Assembly: GCF_963676685.1 (NCBI RefSeq) | Contig: NC_092350.1 | Coordinates: 45,801,705-45,865,704, forward strand | Direction of reading: 5' to 3' | Length of the DNA stretch: 64,000 bases | Source: Mytilus edulis | Lineage: Eukaryota; Mollusca; Bivalvia; Mytilida; Mytilidae | Position numbers and translations under genes: made by a program | The notes under the pieces: generated by a model | The model's input: only the letters and a program-made list of their open reading frames with translations | Told to the model about the DNA's origin: nothing | Databases searched by the model: none | Part shown: positions 22,301-32,669 of the stretch, one piece after another | Position numbering within the stretch: position 1 is the stretch's first letter | How the letters are laid out: every line of letters starts with the position of its first letter

Positions 22301-25300
22301 AGAGTTAACTTTACTTAATTTGTAGGTTAATGTTTGATTTAACTGTCTAGTGCGCTGGTATTATTACGTAAAAAGTTTTACCAGAGTAACTCATTCAAAC
22401 AAATCGATGTCGATCTAGTAGTAATATTATCTTTCTTTAAAAATACCGATTGCCTATGAAGCTGAAAACTACAGAAAGCATGCAACTGAAAATATCAGAA
22501 AAAGAATTGAGAGCAGTGTGACTGATATGGATATAAAAATAGGAGATAGTTGACGCATCTATAACACTGCTTAATTTTTGTAAAGTCTTGTGTATTTGTA
22601 TTTTAGGTACTGGAATAGGTTTATGTATACCATCATCACTATCAATCGTCAACTTTTACTTCAACAAGAAAAGAGCTTTAGCCAGCGGAATTGTGACATC
22701 AGCCGGTGGCGTATCAGCTTTGATATTCCCCGCTCTGTACAGATGGTTTTTTGATTCATACGGAATAAGGGGCGGACTTGTTCTATTAGGTGGTGTGGTT
22801 TTAAATGTGTGTGTAGGCAGTTTGTTGTTAAGACAGCCAGCACAATTAGGGAAAAGAACACAATTTGACAACGAACATACAAAGTCTTTTCTTAATTCAT
22901 GTTGGACTGAGACAAGTAAATACTTGAGTATTTTAAGGAATACGTTCAAACAAATCATACAAAATCCCTGTTTTAGACTGTACACTGCGGCTTTTTCTTT
23001 TGCACTAGTTGGCTACACTGCAAACTTCACAGTCATTCCCCCACACTTGCGCAGTCGAGGGATTTCTGACAACGATATTGTGACGACAATAATGATAAGC
23101 GGCATAGGAGAATTAATTTCTCGGATTGGAGTTGGATATATAGTCGACAAAAAATATGTGAAAGCAGAAACAGTCTTTATTGCAAATATGGGAATAAGTG
23201 GAATATTAAGTATCGTGTTTCCTTTTTTCGACGAAGTAAGTGTGAATTATACATACAGTCTATTAGCTGGGTTACTTCCGGGAGCTATTAATTTATTGAT
23301 GATGTTGATGTTGTCTCCAGTTATAGGAGTTGAACAGTTGCCTTCCGCTTTGTCATTGTCATATTTATTCATTCATACCTTTTATTTGATTGGAATGCCA
23401 TTTATAGGTAAGTTTTGTTTTATGTCATGTAGGCAAAACATTATTACTGTAATTAATGTGTGTTTTTCAGCTGCCTTCTAATGTTATATTAGTATCAAAT
23501 AAAGATTTTGAGAATTGGTTTAGACTAAATGAATCATGGTAAATAATTTCCATGGGTGTTAAATCTTTCTAGTTATCTTGAGTTATAATTGTCTTTCGCT
23601 TAGTTTGTACAGGCAAACGTAAATAAACTGATAAATAAATTAATGTTCAAGTGCAAAGTCACCGTGTAGAACGCCACTTGCGGGGTGTCGGCTATGTTTG
23701 ACATGGGGTGGCAATTTTGAAGCGACGAAAAAGTAAGAAGGTAAGTTCAAGCATCAAAATTTCTTATTTCTAGAACTCTCAGTACCATATAATGTATTGC
23801 ACGGAAGGAACCGCAACATAATCTATTTCCTGAAAGCAGAAGCAGTCGTTTTCAGTGCTCAGTTTTCTCAAACACCTCGGCCTAGTTTTCCGTGTTGCAG
23901 ATTTTGAGGCTTTATATGCAAATTTCGGTATAAAAAACTACTTTACACAGCCATCCCCCGTATCATTTATATAGAATTGTATTCCTCTCATTGACTTATA
24001 CCAAATACCAGTTTCTTAGTTAAAATTAATTGGTTTTAAAACTGTTATTCATCAAAATATAAAGTGTCGCTCGGGGTGTCAGATTTTGCGTCGCAAGGGG
24101 TAGAGGCTTGTCATAAAAAAATACATATTTGCTTGTAAATTAGTCTTCATATGATACATTTTATTTCAAACACATCTACTTTACCATGACAAAACAAGGA
24201 TTTTTCATTTTGCCTGTTTTTGGTCTAATAAAATATATGCTTTTGATTTCATTCACATCTACTTTATAATGACAAAATAAGGGTTTTTCATTTTGCCTGT
24301 TTTTTGGTCTTATAAAACATGTGCCTTTGATTTCATTCATAGTAAAAAAATATTTAGTTTTCAAGCTGGTAAACGATTTCTTTTCCTTTTCAGTCACTAT
24401 CATGGTAAAAAAAAGTCAAGGCTATGGCTCAATAAACCAAAAACATCACAAAAAGGTCCTCAATATAAGATATGCCCGAAGACTCCACCAGCCAAAATGC
24501 ATCATAGTTCATCAGCAGGTTCATCTAAAAAGCACTCGTGCACGCCGCAAAAATCCATTACTCCTAAAAGAATTAGAACACTCTCTCCAATGAAACACTC
24601 ACCGGCATCTTTTTCAGCGTATGACAACACAACTTCAAGTAATCCTGAAGACGATGATACTACAATTGTCAATGAGAAAACAACGACTTGTACACAATAT
24701 ACAACGGAACAGGTTTACAAGAAAAAATGATTCAAGACAGTTATTTCGTTCGTAATCGCCCAGCTAGAACTATCTGTTTTCTGTTACACATCTATCATAT
24801 CATATCTACTTTGAAGGTCTACTCTGACTATATACATATCTCTAAACGAACCGGAATTGAATAAAATTTGAAGAATTTGATGTAACCTGTGTTTTTCTGG
24901 GTTGAATTTCTGTTACATTTATGTTTCTATTTGTGTAGGTGTGTTTGAATTAAAATGTATCAGATAGAGATAGATTTATAAAAAAATGTATTCTTTTTTT
25001 TTATGACAAGCCTCTACCCCTTGCGACGCAAAATCTGACACCCCGGGCGACACTTTATATTTTGATGAATAACAGTTTTAAACCCAATTAATTTTAACTA
25101 AGAAACTGGTATTTGGTATAAGTCAATGAGAGGAATACAATTCTATATAAATGATACGGAGGGTAGCTGTGTAAAGTAGTTTTTTATGCCGAAATTTGCA
25201 TATAAAGCCTCAAAATCTGCAACACGGAAAACTAGGGCGAGGTGTTTGAAAAAACTGAGCACTGAAAACGACTGCTTCTGCTTTCAGGAAATAGATTATG

Positions 25301-26555
25301 TTGCGGTTCCTTCCGTGCAATACATTATATGGTACTGAGAGTTCTAGAAATAAGAAATTTTGATGCTTGAACTTACCTTCTTACTTTTTCGTCGCTTCAA
25401 AATTGCCACCCCATGTCAAACATAGCCGACACCCCGCAAGTGGCGTTCTACACGGTGAAAGTACTGGATAAATTAAAGTGATATACAAAGCTCTTGACAA
25501 GTTTTATGTTTTTGAAATGTTTTTGTCGATCAACTTGCAATGCATTTGACAACATGGGCTGAAATTTATTCAAGTTTAAGGAAATGTATTTGACAGAATC
25601 TATAACAGTTAAGATGTGTTTTTGCTTATAAATAAAAAAAGGTTAATTTTTACTTATATTTTGGTGTTCATACTTACTGTAAAAACATGACCTGTGCAAT
25701 TTAAAAATATAAGTGTTTTTGTATGGACGTAATTTACGATCGAACGGTTTTAATTAATGTCTAGCAATATATATATATAAGCAGTTATTCTAATTGATAA
25801 AAACCTGTAAAAGCAAAATTAATGCTTCATGTAGGACCGATGAACACAATAGTCAAACATTTTTATAGTGTAAAATGATTTAATAATACTACTATATGCT
25901 AGCGCTCGAACATAGTGAAGTAAAACATGTAGAAGAAAGACACACAGCAGGCATGCGTGATTTTATGAGCAAAGTCGAATTATTAAAGTTGTCTTTCATT
26001 TCAATAAAATGGCTATACTATATTTTATTTCAACTGAGTTGATTGCTCTCCTTAAACACCTCTTTATCAGAAAGTGTATAACAACGAACAATATTTTTTC
26101 TTATATACTGCTCTGTAACTCCTACACAGTCATACTGTTATGTCAACTTTCTTACTTGTTAAACAAACACATGCAATTTCTATTTTCGTTCTACACATCT
26201 GCGCATCGATACTTGGAGTACATTTAAAGTGGAAGATCAGAATAATGTGTTTCTTCCGTAATGCTATGCGATTACGTTTTATTTATGCAAGGTTCATGTA
26301 TTATATTTACGCCTGATAAAGTGTATTTTTTCCTGAATTACAGGGTACATGGACGATTTGACTGGAAACTGGAATGTGTCATTCTACAGTATTGGTGTAA
26401 TTCTTATTTTGTCAGCCATTTTAGTATTGATTGGAACTCTAACATATAACGTCGAACAAAAATCTCAAGATATTAACGAGGAAGTGGCATTAGAATTTTT
26501 ACAAAGCCCAGAAAGCAAGCCTATGCTAACCGTATCAAAAATTAGTAGAGTATGA
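13269..26555 (+). CDS. Monocarboxylate transporter-like protein (SLC16 family), five exons
   Basis: Coding exons 13269-13302, 15865-16008, 20616-20759, 22607-23407 and 26344-26555 join with phase-1 introns throughout to 1335 nt, or 444 residues plus stop, a normal length for a compact SLC16 member. SLC16 proteins are 12-helix plasma-membrane carriers, many of them moving monocarboxylates such as lactate with a proton. Motif one ([DE]G[GS][WF][GA]W) appears as DSGYSW at residues 2-7, slightly divergent. Motif two is well kept as YFNKKRALASGIVTSAG (125-141). Lys25 aligns with the proton-binding Lys38 of mammalian MCT1. Glu276 and Arg280 occupy the positions of the TM8 Asp302/Arg306 pair. A hydrophilic loop follows helix 6 (about residues 180-220). 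The cytosolic tail (about 405-444) is short and charged. The start is the first ATG after an acceptor at 13262, so an untranslated upstream exon is likely. Substrate cannot be stated. Confidence 0.9.
13549..13860. repeat. Degenerate ~22-bp minisatellite in intron 1
   Basis: Imperfect repeats of a unit close to 'cttaccctctcagaaaacat' run head to tail (for example 'ggcttactctgccagaaaac', 'gcttagtcgcacagaaaag', 'acttaccctcacagac'). A much longer array of the same unit lies at 37460-38290. The open frames across it come from the repetition. Confidence 0.6.
14210..14460 (+). repeat. Mussel dispersed repeat in intron 1
   Basis: Recognised from memory as a common Mytilus repeat: 'gttttatgttgtgtcttgcg', 'tagccatggtgttgtcagtt' and 'gtttgactgtccttctggta' followed by 'tttttcgtccctcttttc'. 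The ORF at 14294-14488 is part of it and not a gene. Confidence 0.55.
14810..14968. mobile_element. Small inverted-repeat MITE in intron 1
   Basis: Ends GGGTTGAGTTCAATATCGTA and, reverse-complemented at the right, GGGTTGCGTTCAATATCGTA, giving ~25-bp terminal inverted repeats with one mismatch. Internally 'gtagctggctac' and 'gtagctggctgc' (minus strand) form a second palindrome. No coding capacity. The target duplication is unclear. Confidence 0.7.
15865..16008 (+). CDS. SLC16-like exon 2, 144 nt, GC donor
   Basis: Acceptor TTCTATTTCAG. Encodes the GVLKSFGILYAELLDQYDIT region, aligning with the end of helix 1 and the loop to helix 2. The next bases are CAG|GCATGT, so the intron begins GC instead of GT. 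No GT donor nearby keeps the phase-1 pattern and the 144-nt size it shares with exon 3. Confidence 0.8.
16110..19173. mobile_element. 3.06-kb DNA transposon with TTAA target duplication (intron 2)
   Basis: Flanked on both sides by TTAA (16106-16109 and 19174-19177). The ends are GGGGGCTCGCGGGTA and, reverse-complemented, GGAGGCTTGCGGGTA, giving imperfect inverted termini. TTAA duplication is typical of piggyBac and Kolobok superfamilies; the terminus alone does not decide. A repeated internal block 'atatgcagtcaaat' plus 'tggcagtttt' occurs near 16925 and 18718. I found no intact transposase, so it is non-autonomous or decayed. Confidence 0.7.
17212..17490 (-). CDS. Unrecognised 92-codon ORF inside the TTAA element
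   Basis: An open minus-strand frame containing YLKGPPELLGFMTVFLPY and a lysine/glutamine-rich part. It could be a remnant of the element's protein, but I recognise no domain or catalytic motif. The codon composition is not decisive. Confidence 0.2.
   Translation of the reverse strand: MNLTSLLMLSNYLKGPPELLGFMTVFLPYTPSLQNNLNIQLDDYNIIWQSKENLKTSDHNKQRPQKKPILLYNEIEKVVSYMSNHLLAVDKK
20616..20759 (+). CDS. SLC16-like exon 3, 144 nt
   Basis: Acceptor TTTTCGTACTAG and donor AACAG|GTACGA. Encodes the region with GGLLIGSGLCFSGL and FLTYSLLTG, matching the helix 3 to helix 4 region of SLC16 proteins. Same length and phase as exon 2. Confidence 0.85.
21815..22145 (+). repeat. Dispersed repeat family A, near-complete copy (intron 3)
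   Basis: Runs from 'agatgtgattatgattgcca' through 'ggtcaccgtacggccttcaa', 'agcccataccgcatagtcag' and 'tgaattacaggctcctgact' to 'ccctccccctaacc'. This is one of the two most complete copies here. Confidence 0.8.
22607..23407 (+). CDS. SLC16-like exon 4, main transport core, 801 nt
   Basis: Acceptor TTTGTATTTTAG and donor TTATAG|GTAAGT. Carries helices 4-11 including the YF-x-KK-R-x-LA-x-G motif and the Glu276/Arg280 pair in GIGELISRIGVG. A partial copy of its last ~215 bp lies at 28993-29208. Confidence 0.9.
24171..24330. repeat. Tandem duplication of a ~79-bp unit inside the CACCGTG element
   Basis: Two adjacent copies contain 'cacatctactttaccatgac', 'tttttcattttgcctgtttt' and 'tttgatttcattca', with a few substitutions. 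Confidence 0.75.
24293..24730 (+). CDS. 145-codon ORF in the interior of the CACCGTG element
   Basis: The part from about residue 38 onward is rich in Lys, Ser, Thr and Pro (segments such as KKKSRLWLNKPKTSQKG and HHSSSAGSSKKHSCTPQK), then acidic (NPEDDDTTIV), and stops at a TGA. It looks like a disordered basic-acidic protein, not an enzyme. It may be captured host sequence or the disordered N-terminus of a former transposon protein. The first ~35 residues come from the 79-bp tandem unit and are doubtful. I see no DDE motif. Confidence 0.3.
   Translation: MPVFWSYKTCAFDFIHSKKIFSFQAGKRFLFLFSHYHGKKKSRLWLNKPKTSQKGPQYKICPKTPPAKMHHSSSAGSSKKHSCTPQKSITPKRIRTLSPMKHSPASFSAYDNTTSSNPEDDDTTIVNEKTTTCTQYTTEQVYKKK
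26344..26555 (+). CDS. SLC16-like exon 5, last helix and C-terminal tail
   Basis: Acceptor CTGAATTACAG. Begins with GYMDDLTGNWN, encodes helix 12 (YSIGVILILSAILVLIGTL) and a charged tail ending KISRV before TGA at 26553-26555. A copy with a damaged acceptor lies at 32458. Confidence 0.9.
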
Positions 26556-27018
26556 GTCAATCATTGTTTTTGTTTTTTGTAAAAGTCGATATGTTTAAAT
26601 CGTTGTCGTTTTTTTCAGTTCACTTCAGTGTTTCGGTTGTTTCCCTCAAATAGTTATCTGTTTCCTTCGGTTTTAGTTTGTACCCCGGATTTGTCTCAAT
26701 TTAAGACTTTCGAACAGCAGTATACTATTGTTGCCTTTATTTAAAGCACGTTTAACCTAAAATAATTGCAAATTTATAATAAGACGACATAAACTGCTCC
26801 CTTATTTTTCCCTAATTTTATTTTTCTGAAACAGGGAGATTTGGTCCATAACAATTATTTTTATGTCGATGTCGATTAAGATGTTGAAACTTTTATTTGA
26901 TGTTACCTTATTATCGAAATATTTACATATTTCTCAGCTTCATGGACTATAATTATGAAAAAACGAGTTGATCACATTTTTCGATCAAACTGACTTCTGA
27001 GTAACGGGCAAACCACAG

Positions 27019-27037
27019 AATAAACATGTTAAATAAA
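27019..27037 (+). promoter_or_regulatory. Candidate polyadenylation signals of the transporter
   Basis: AATAAA occurs at 27019-27024 and 27032-27037, the first such hexamers after the stop codon, implying a 3' UTR of roughly 500 nt. AATAAA is frequent by chance in AT-rich DNA. Confidence 0.35.
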
Positions 27038-27039
27038 AA

Positions 27040-28085
27040 TTGAAAATTATAATATACGAGTTTCTTATACTATGTTCCTTATTTTGTCATTTTTTTTGAA
27101 GGGAGACGGATTTATATAAGTTTTTCTTTTTCCGAATCCCTGTATTTATATTGTATATTTAAACATTTTGTGCACTTTTTAAAAATAAAATATTGTTTAA
27201 ACCAAACTGTTCCCTGTACAAACGTCATAAGATGCAACTCAGAAAAAAAACCATGAATTATACATCAGCAAATTTGTGATACACTTTTGAGGCACAGTAA
27301 TACATGTCAGACCTAAACAAAATACCAAAAAACCATTAAAGTTTGAAAAAAACAACAAAAATAAAATTCAAAATGATAATTTTACAGCGGGCTTATTTTC
27401 AAAAAGGAAGACGAAGAAAAATCAAAACGATCTGACTGTTTTTATTTGAAAGTACTTGCATTTTGGTAACATGATATGTCTAATGAAAAGGAATCTACAA
27501 ATTTGAAAATACAACTGTTTTCCTCATCACATGTTGTGAATGTACATGTGCGAATAGGGTCTATTTATTGTGTGTTGCTGTGTATTTACGGAGGAGTAGG
27601 TTCATGCTAAAGAAAAACCTGAGAAGCATTCAATAACAAGTGCTAAAATGTAAGAAACAAATATCAAGCCTTCTTTAAAAAATATATGCATTAAAAGTAT
27701 CATGCCTGAATATTTATCATATATTTCATACAACAAAGTTAATGCTTCATATGGAGTGCTTCTAATCTTTTAACCCTGTATACCATTATTTCCCATGTGA
27801 AATTATATTTTTTTTTGAAAAAAAACCCATTGAACGGCAAAATTATTTTATGTTTCGATATGTGACGTTTACATTTTATGACGTCAAACACGCGAAACAA
27901 TGCTTGGGGTTTTAAAATTTGATAGATGCTTTTGTGCTTTTTTGTTGAATATTTGATTGTTTTGAGATTGTGACACATTGATGACTGCTGTACCCGTACT
28001 TTGACTATTTACATATAATGTCTGTTTTAATTTGTCACACATTGTTGTAAATAAAATAGAATTTGATGCAACTGTCATACAATTG
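27040..28085. other. Gene-free AT-rich stretch
   Basis: I see no exon or recognised repeat. The minus-strand ORFs near 27.7-28.1 kb have no protein-like features. Confidence 0.45.
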
Positions 28086-28089
28086 AGAG

Positions 28090-28290
28090 GTTAAGCGCTA
28101 TAAAACCAGGTTCAATCCACCATTTTTATATTTGAAAAGGCCTGTACCAAGTCAGGAATATGACAGTTATTGTCCATTTGTTTGATGTAATTTATTATTT
28201 GATTTTGCCATTTGATTAAGGTCTTTTCGTTTTGAATTTTCCTCGGAGTTCAGTCCTTTTGTGATTTTATCTTTCATTTATTCCCACCAA
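28090..28290 (+). repeat. Dispersed repeat family C
   Basis: Shares 'gcctgtaccaagtcaggaat', 'gacagttattgtccat', 'tgccatttgattaag' and 'cgttttgaattttcctcgga' with 34300-34500. Recognised as a widespread mussel repeat. Confidence 0.65.
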
Positions 28291-28992
28291 AATAAAATCT
28301 CGAATAATTATAATTCAGAATTAAAAACCAATTGTTCACAGAACAATTGAAGGTCCTCCCACCCATAAAGATCAATTGTAATATAGAACTATGAAAATTT
28401 AGTTCGAAACATCATACCAGCGTCAAATGATAGCTCATTGTACACTGATTCCAAAAATATATGATTTCTTTACAAATTTTTTTAAATAAGGGAGATAAAT
28501 TGTTAGTTCCGGTTTGAAATATGTCACTTCAGGTTTCATTTGATAATTTACTTGGTTCCAAAAATATATTGTTTAATATACTTTGACATTAAATAGGTAC
28601 AAAAGATAGCTACTTCAGGTTAACACAATGTCACTTCCGGTTGTTTTTTCCATGGTCAAGTGTCTTTCAACGTAATGCGAAATCTTCTAAGGCTTTATCA
28701 TGTCTAGATCTGAGGTAAAAGCCAAGGTTACAATCTAGAACGTCAATTTTTACAAATGACCTCGAGTTCAATATTAAGGTCATAAACCAAGGGCTTCAAA
28801 TCAAAAGACCATAGGTCTTAATTATATATAGTTAATGAGTTATATCACTATATGTCTATATTTTTTTTTTATATAAGAGTGAAACAAATTCTGATTTAAG
28901 ACTAGCGTACGCTTTCAACCAAATTAATGTGTTACAAAAAGTCGCAACTTACATTTTAATAAAAATATGTTGTCGATATCTTATACGGCTTT

Positions 28993-29208
28993 TACAATAA
29001 GTTGAACATTAAGTATCGTTTCCCTTTTTCGATGAAGTTACCGTGAATTATACATACAGTCTATTAGCTTGGTTACTTCCGGGAGCTATTAATTTATTGA
29101 TGATGTTGATGTTGTCTCCAGTTATAGGAGTTGAACAGTTGCCTTTCGCTTTGTCGTTGTCATATTTATTTATTCATACATTTTATTTGATTGGAATGCC
29201 ATTTATAG
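28993..29208 (+). pseudogene. Duplicate of the 3' part of SLC16-like exon 4
   Basis: Close copy of 23192-23407, reading the same VNYTYSLLA and LPGAINLLMMLMLSPVIGVE segments. The donor that follows is TTATAG|TTAAGT instead of GTAAGT, so the splice site is lost. Homology continues about 120 bp into the former intron. The upstream part of the exon and all earlier exons are absent, so this is a truncated duplicate. Confidence 0.9.
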
Positions 29209-30515
29209 TTAAGTTTTGTTTTATGACACATAAGCAAAACCTTGTTACAGTAGTGTGTATCGGTTATTGCGCTGCCTAATTCTTTTGTATGCATATCAAA
29301 TCAAGATTTTGAGAATTGGTTAAGCATTAATGAAGTAAGGTAAATACCTTATTTTTCTTAAATGTTTTTGTAGTTTTAATGTTTTTGACAAATATGAACT
29401 GAAATTGCAAAGCGTTTGTCAAAATTAAGGGAATACAGTTGACAGAAAATATCACAGTTTATTTCTAACTTTTGCTTACGGCATTATGCAATGCCACATT
29501 TATTTAAACTGTTTAAATCATTTCTAAAATAAAGTAAGTTTGTTGTATTATAAAAGGATTTAGGACCAAAGGGTGTCATAACTGTATAGCAGTACTAATT
29601 CCGTAATTTATTTTATTTCAAATCGAAATCAATGTCGGTACCGATATACAAATTATTAAATTATTTGACTAGTGTTGAATAAATAGCCTGTAAGAATATG
29701 GCCGAGGAATGCTAGTTATATTGAAGTTACTATGTATTAAAGAAGTACAGACGATATGTTTGGTAGGAAAACTGACAATCTTAGTAACTTAAGCTTTGAG
29801 TTGAGTGAATCTGTCACGTGTGGATTTCGAACATACAGCGTTAACGTAAGTGTTGACAGGGTTCTGATATAGTAGTTAAACTACACAGGCGGATCCAGGG
29901 GGTGAGGTGGAGGGGCGTGCCCCTCTGCCGTGAGACAACTTTGATTGCTTATATCGGGAATCATTGAAGCGTGACTGGAGTGCCTTCCCCTTTTAGGTCA
30001 GTCAGCACTCCCCTTATAAAACGTTCTGGGTAAATAAAGGATATACTTTATCGTGATATATGATATTATCAAATATAGATGCAGTCCTACGTATACTACA
30101 TACTACATGTATTTAACAAATTTTGAAAAAAAAATATCTCATATTCTATTAAAAGAATTTTTTCTTTTCTTTCGTCTTCCATTAATATTGAAATCTTCAT
30201 CCAGAAGGACGTGCAACATACACGAATGATGCATAATTAAATTTATACACTTCAATTATGAGATTGGTCTTTCTTTCCATGTAATATACTGCAATGCTCT
30301 TTTATTTACTATGAGGTTATTGCTCATATGTGACACTGGGAACGTGAACTATCAAAATTGGATATCGGAATAATAGTTTTTGACTATCGTTACAATAGTT
30401 TCTGACTCATATGCTACTGAGTTATTCTGATAGAGTCAAACAGTTATGTAGACTTGTGAAAAAGACACCTGCAAATTATTTTGTTGATCTTTATATCTAT
30501 TGCAGCAAGACTTAA

Positions 30516-30950
30516 GGTAGCAATACACAGTTAGAAGTTTAGTTTCGCATTATGGCCCCTGTGAATTTTTTAAATATGAAAGTTTTTGTACAATAAAATT
30601 GATTTTTAGATATTTGAAGAATAATATAGCCTTCTTAGTGGGTTTATATGTAATTGATTGAAATTTTCCTTTAGACCAAATTTTGGAGACTTTTGTGACA
30701 TGTTCACCCCCCTTTTTTGCTAGATTTTGTATCTAAGAAATGCAAATTGTTGCCATGGTTACACCCAAGAGGGATTATATTTCACCCTTATGACCATTAA
30801 AAATCAAATCTATGGAAGATTCTCTTTCTATAAGTATATACATGCATAACACACATATAAAGCCTTCTTTGTTAGACAGGAGGGGAAAGAGGGTGTATAA
30901 AAATTATGAGTGTCAATTTTAAGTTTTTTTCCTAACTGTGTATTGCTACC
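30516..30950. mobile_element. 435-bp TTAA MITE, copy 1 (pseudogene intron)
   Basis: Flanked by TTAA at left and TTAT (one change) at right. Ends GGTAGCAATACACAGTTAG and its exact inverse CTAACTGTGTATTGCTACC. The interior matches the copy at 31694 at very high identity. No coding capacity. Confidence 0.8.
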
Positions 30951-31693
30951 TTATGGCATTGACAAAGCAAAGAATTGCTTTTTTTTTTAGAGAAATCATA
31001 CCACAAATCTATTGATAACTAGGTTATAGATACAATTCTGAGGGAGAAACAACCTTTAGAATGACAATAAATGTTAGTTTTGTTGTTTATTGTCCTTAGC
31101 AACCAATATAGACATTTTGACACAAAGATTTGGTTCCGTCATAAATTGAAACTTTATTGGCTACCCCTTGGAAAAGAAGATTGCGCGTTATGTAGAAACC
31201 TTAGAAGGGAACGCTTTATATTTTTTCATGCGACTAAATCAAATTTATTATTTTAGCAAGTATAAAGTCACAATTTAGCATGAATTAAGCCTAAATTTTT
31301 TCCCGCTATTATAAATGAATTCAGTATTTACTAAATTTTTACCAAGGCTTTGGTATGGTAATACACAACAAAATTGACATTCTAGAGCTTTAAAATAGCT
31401 TTAACTTGTAAAATTTGTCTACTGTTAAGGTTAATTTAAGTTTTTAAACAAGAAAAGACAGGCTTAAAAGGTGTAGTTTTAGAAATTTGACTAAAAAAGG
31501 AGAAAATGCACTTTGACATGGCATGTTTCATAAAATCACTTTTTTGTTGCATTTCAGTGTCAACTGCTAACCTTCATAAAATATTTATTTCTGAACCGAT
31601 TTTCAAAACTAGCAGGCCAATTTGCTCGTTTTAGCTAGTAGAAAACAGAAATCCATTTAAAGTGGAATTGGGGAAAAAAATGTTAATCCTTAA

Positions 31694-32356
31694 GGTAGCA
31701 ATACACAGTTAGAAGTTTAGTTTCGCATTATGGCCCCTGTGAATTTTTTAAATATGAAAGTTTTTGTACAATAAAATTGATTTTTAGATATTTGAAGAAT
31801 AATATAGCCTTCTTAGTGGGTTTATATGAACATATAGATTGTTTTAACATGTTTTATAGGCCATTTATATGATTGACAGTCCGTATTTTCCTATCCGTAC
31901 CGTTCATAGGTCCATACATTATTGTAGTGTTTATCAACAAAGATTTTGCGCTCGATCTTTTCAATTCAATTTTATGGAAAAACGAGCAGATTAGCATATG
32001 ATTTTTTTGGGACCACTTGATAGATATAAACTTATGGATTCAGGAAAGGTATTACTGTAATTGATTGAAATTTTCCTTTAGACCAAATTTTGGAGACTTT
32101 TGTGACATGTTCACCCCCTTTTTTGCTAGATTTTGTATCTAAGAAATGCAGATTGTTGCCATGGTTACACCCAAGAGGGATTATATTTCACCCTTATGAC
32201 CATTAGAAATCAAATCTATGGAAGATTCTCTTTCTGTAAGTATATACATGCATAACACACATATAAAGCCTTCTTTGTTAGACAGGACGGGAAAGAGGGT
32301 GTTTAAAAATTATGAGTGTCAATTTTAAGTTTTTTTCCTAACTGTGTATTGCTACC
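31694..32356. mobile_element. 663-bp TTAA MITE, copy 2 with 229 extra bp
   Basis: Same ends as copy 1, in the same orientation. Relative to copy 1 it carries 229 additional bp at 31828-32056, so either copy 1 is an internal deletion derivative or copy 2 took an insertion. The left flank is TTAA, the right flank TAAA. Confidence 0.8.
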
Positions 32357-32457
32357 TAAAGTACATTAAGAGTTTTTTTTCTTCCGTAAAATAAAAGGTA
32401 TAATATCATTTTCTATTAATTCAAATGTTTATAAATAAAAAAAAATCTGAATTACTG

Positions 32458-32663
32458 GGTATTTGGACGATTTGACTGGAAACTGGAATGCATCATTTTG
32501 CTGTTTTTGTTTAATGCTCATGTTGTCAGCCATTTTAGTATTTATTGGAACTTTTACATATAACCGCGAAAAAGTATCATTGGATTTTAAAAAGAAAGCG
32601 AGATTAGTATTCTATTTCTATTCTTATGTGATCATCATTATCATTATCATCATGGGATGGTGA
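32458..32663 (+). pseudogene. Duplicate of SLC16-like exon 5
   Basis: Encodes a near copy of the helix 12 region (DDLTGNWNASF, then LSAILVFIGTFTYN). The acceptor ACAG of the functional gene is ACTG here, so it cannot be spliced normally. The C-terminal tail diverges and ends in an ATC/ATT-rich run before TGA. With 28993-29208 it forms a two-exon tandem duplicate of the transporter's 3' end. Confidence 0.9.
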
Positions 32664-32669
32664 ACCTTT

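Larger units (their letters stand above)
23660..25457. mobile_element. 1.8-kb element with ~460-bp TIRs, CACCGTG termini and 5-bp TSD (intron 4)
   Basis: Left arm 23660-24120 and right arm about 24995-25457 are inverted copies with few mismatches. Both ends begin CACCGTGTAGAACGCCACTT. The flanking bases are AAAGT at 23655-23659 and again at 25458-25462, a clean 5-bp duplication. Among the known cut-and-paste superfamilies I can recall, 5-bp duplications with CAC-GTG-like termini are the hallmark of Transib and RAG-like elements, whose heptamer is close to CACAGTG. Long 460-bp arms are not typical of those. The interior lacks a transposase, so it would be mobilised in trans. Near-identity of the arms suggests recent activity. 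Confidence 0.75.

Noticed and set aside
22656..22985. Minus-strand ORF opposite transporter exon 4
   Set aside because: It is an antisense shadow of the well-supported plus-strand exon.
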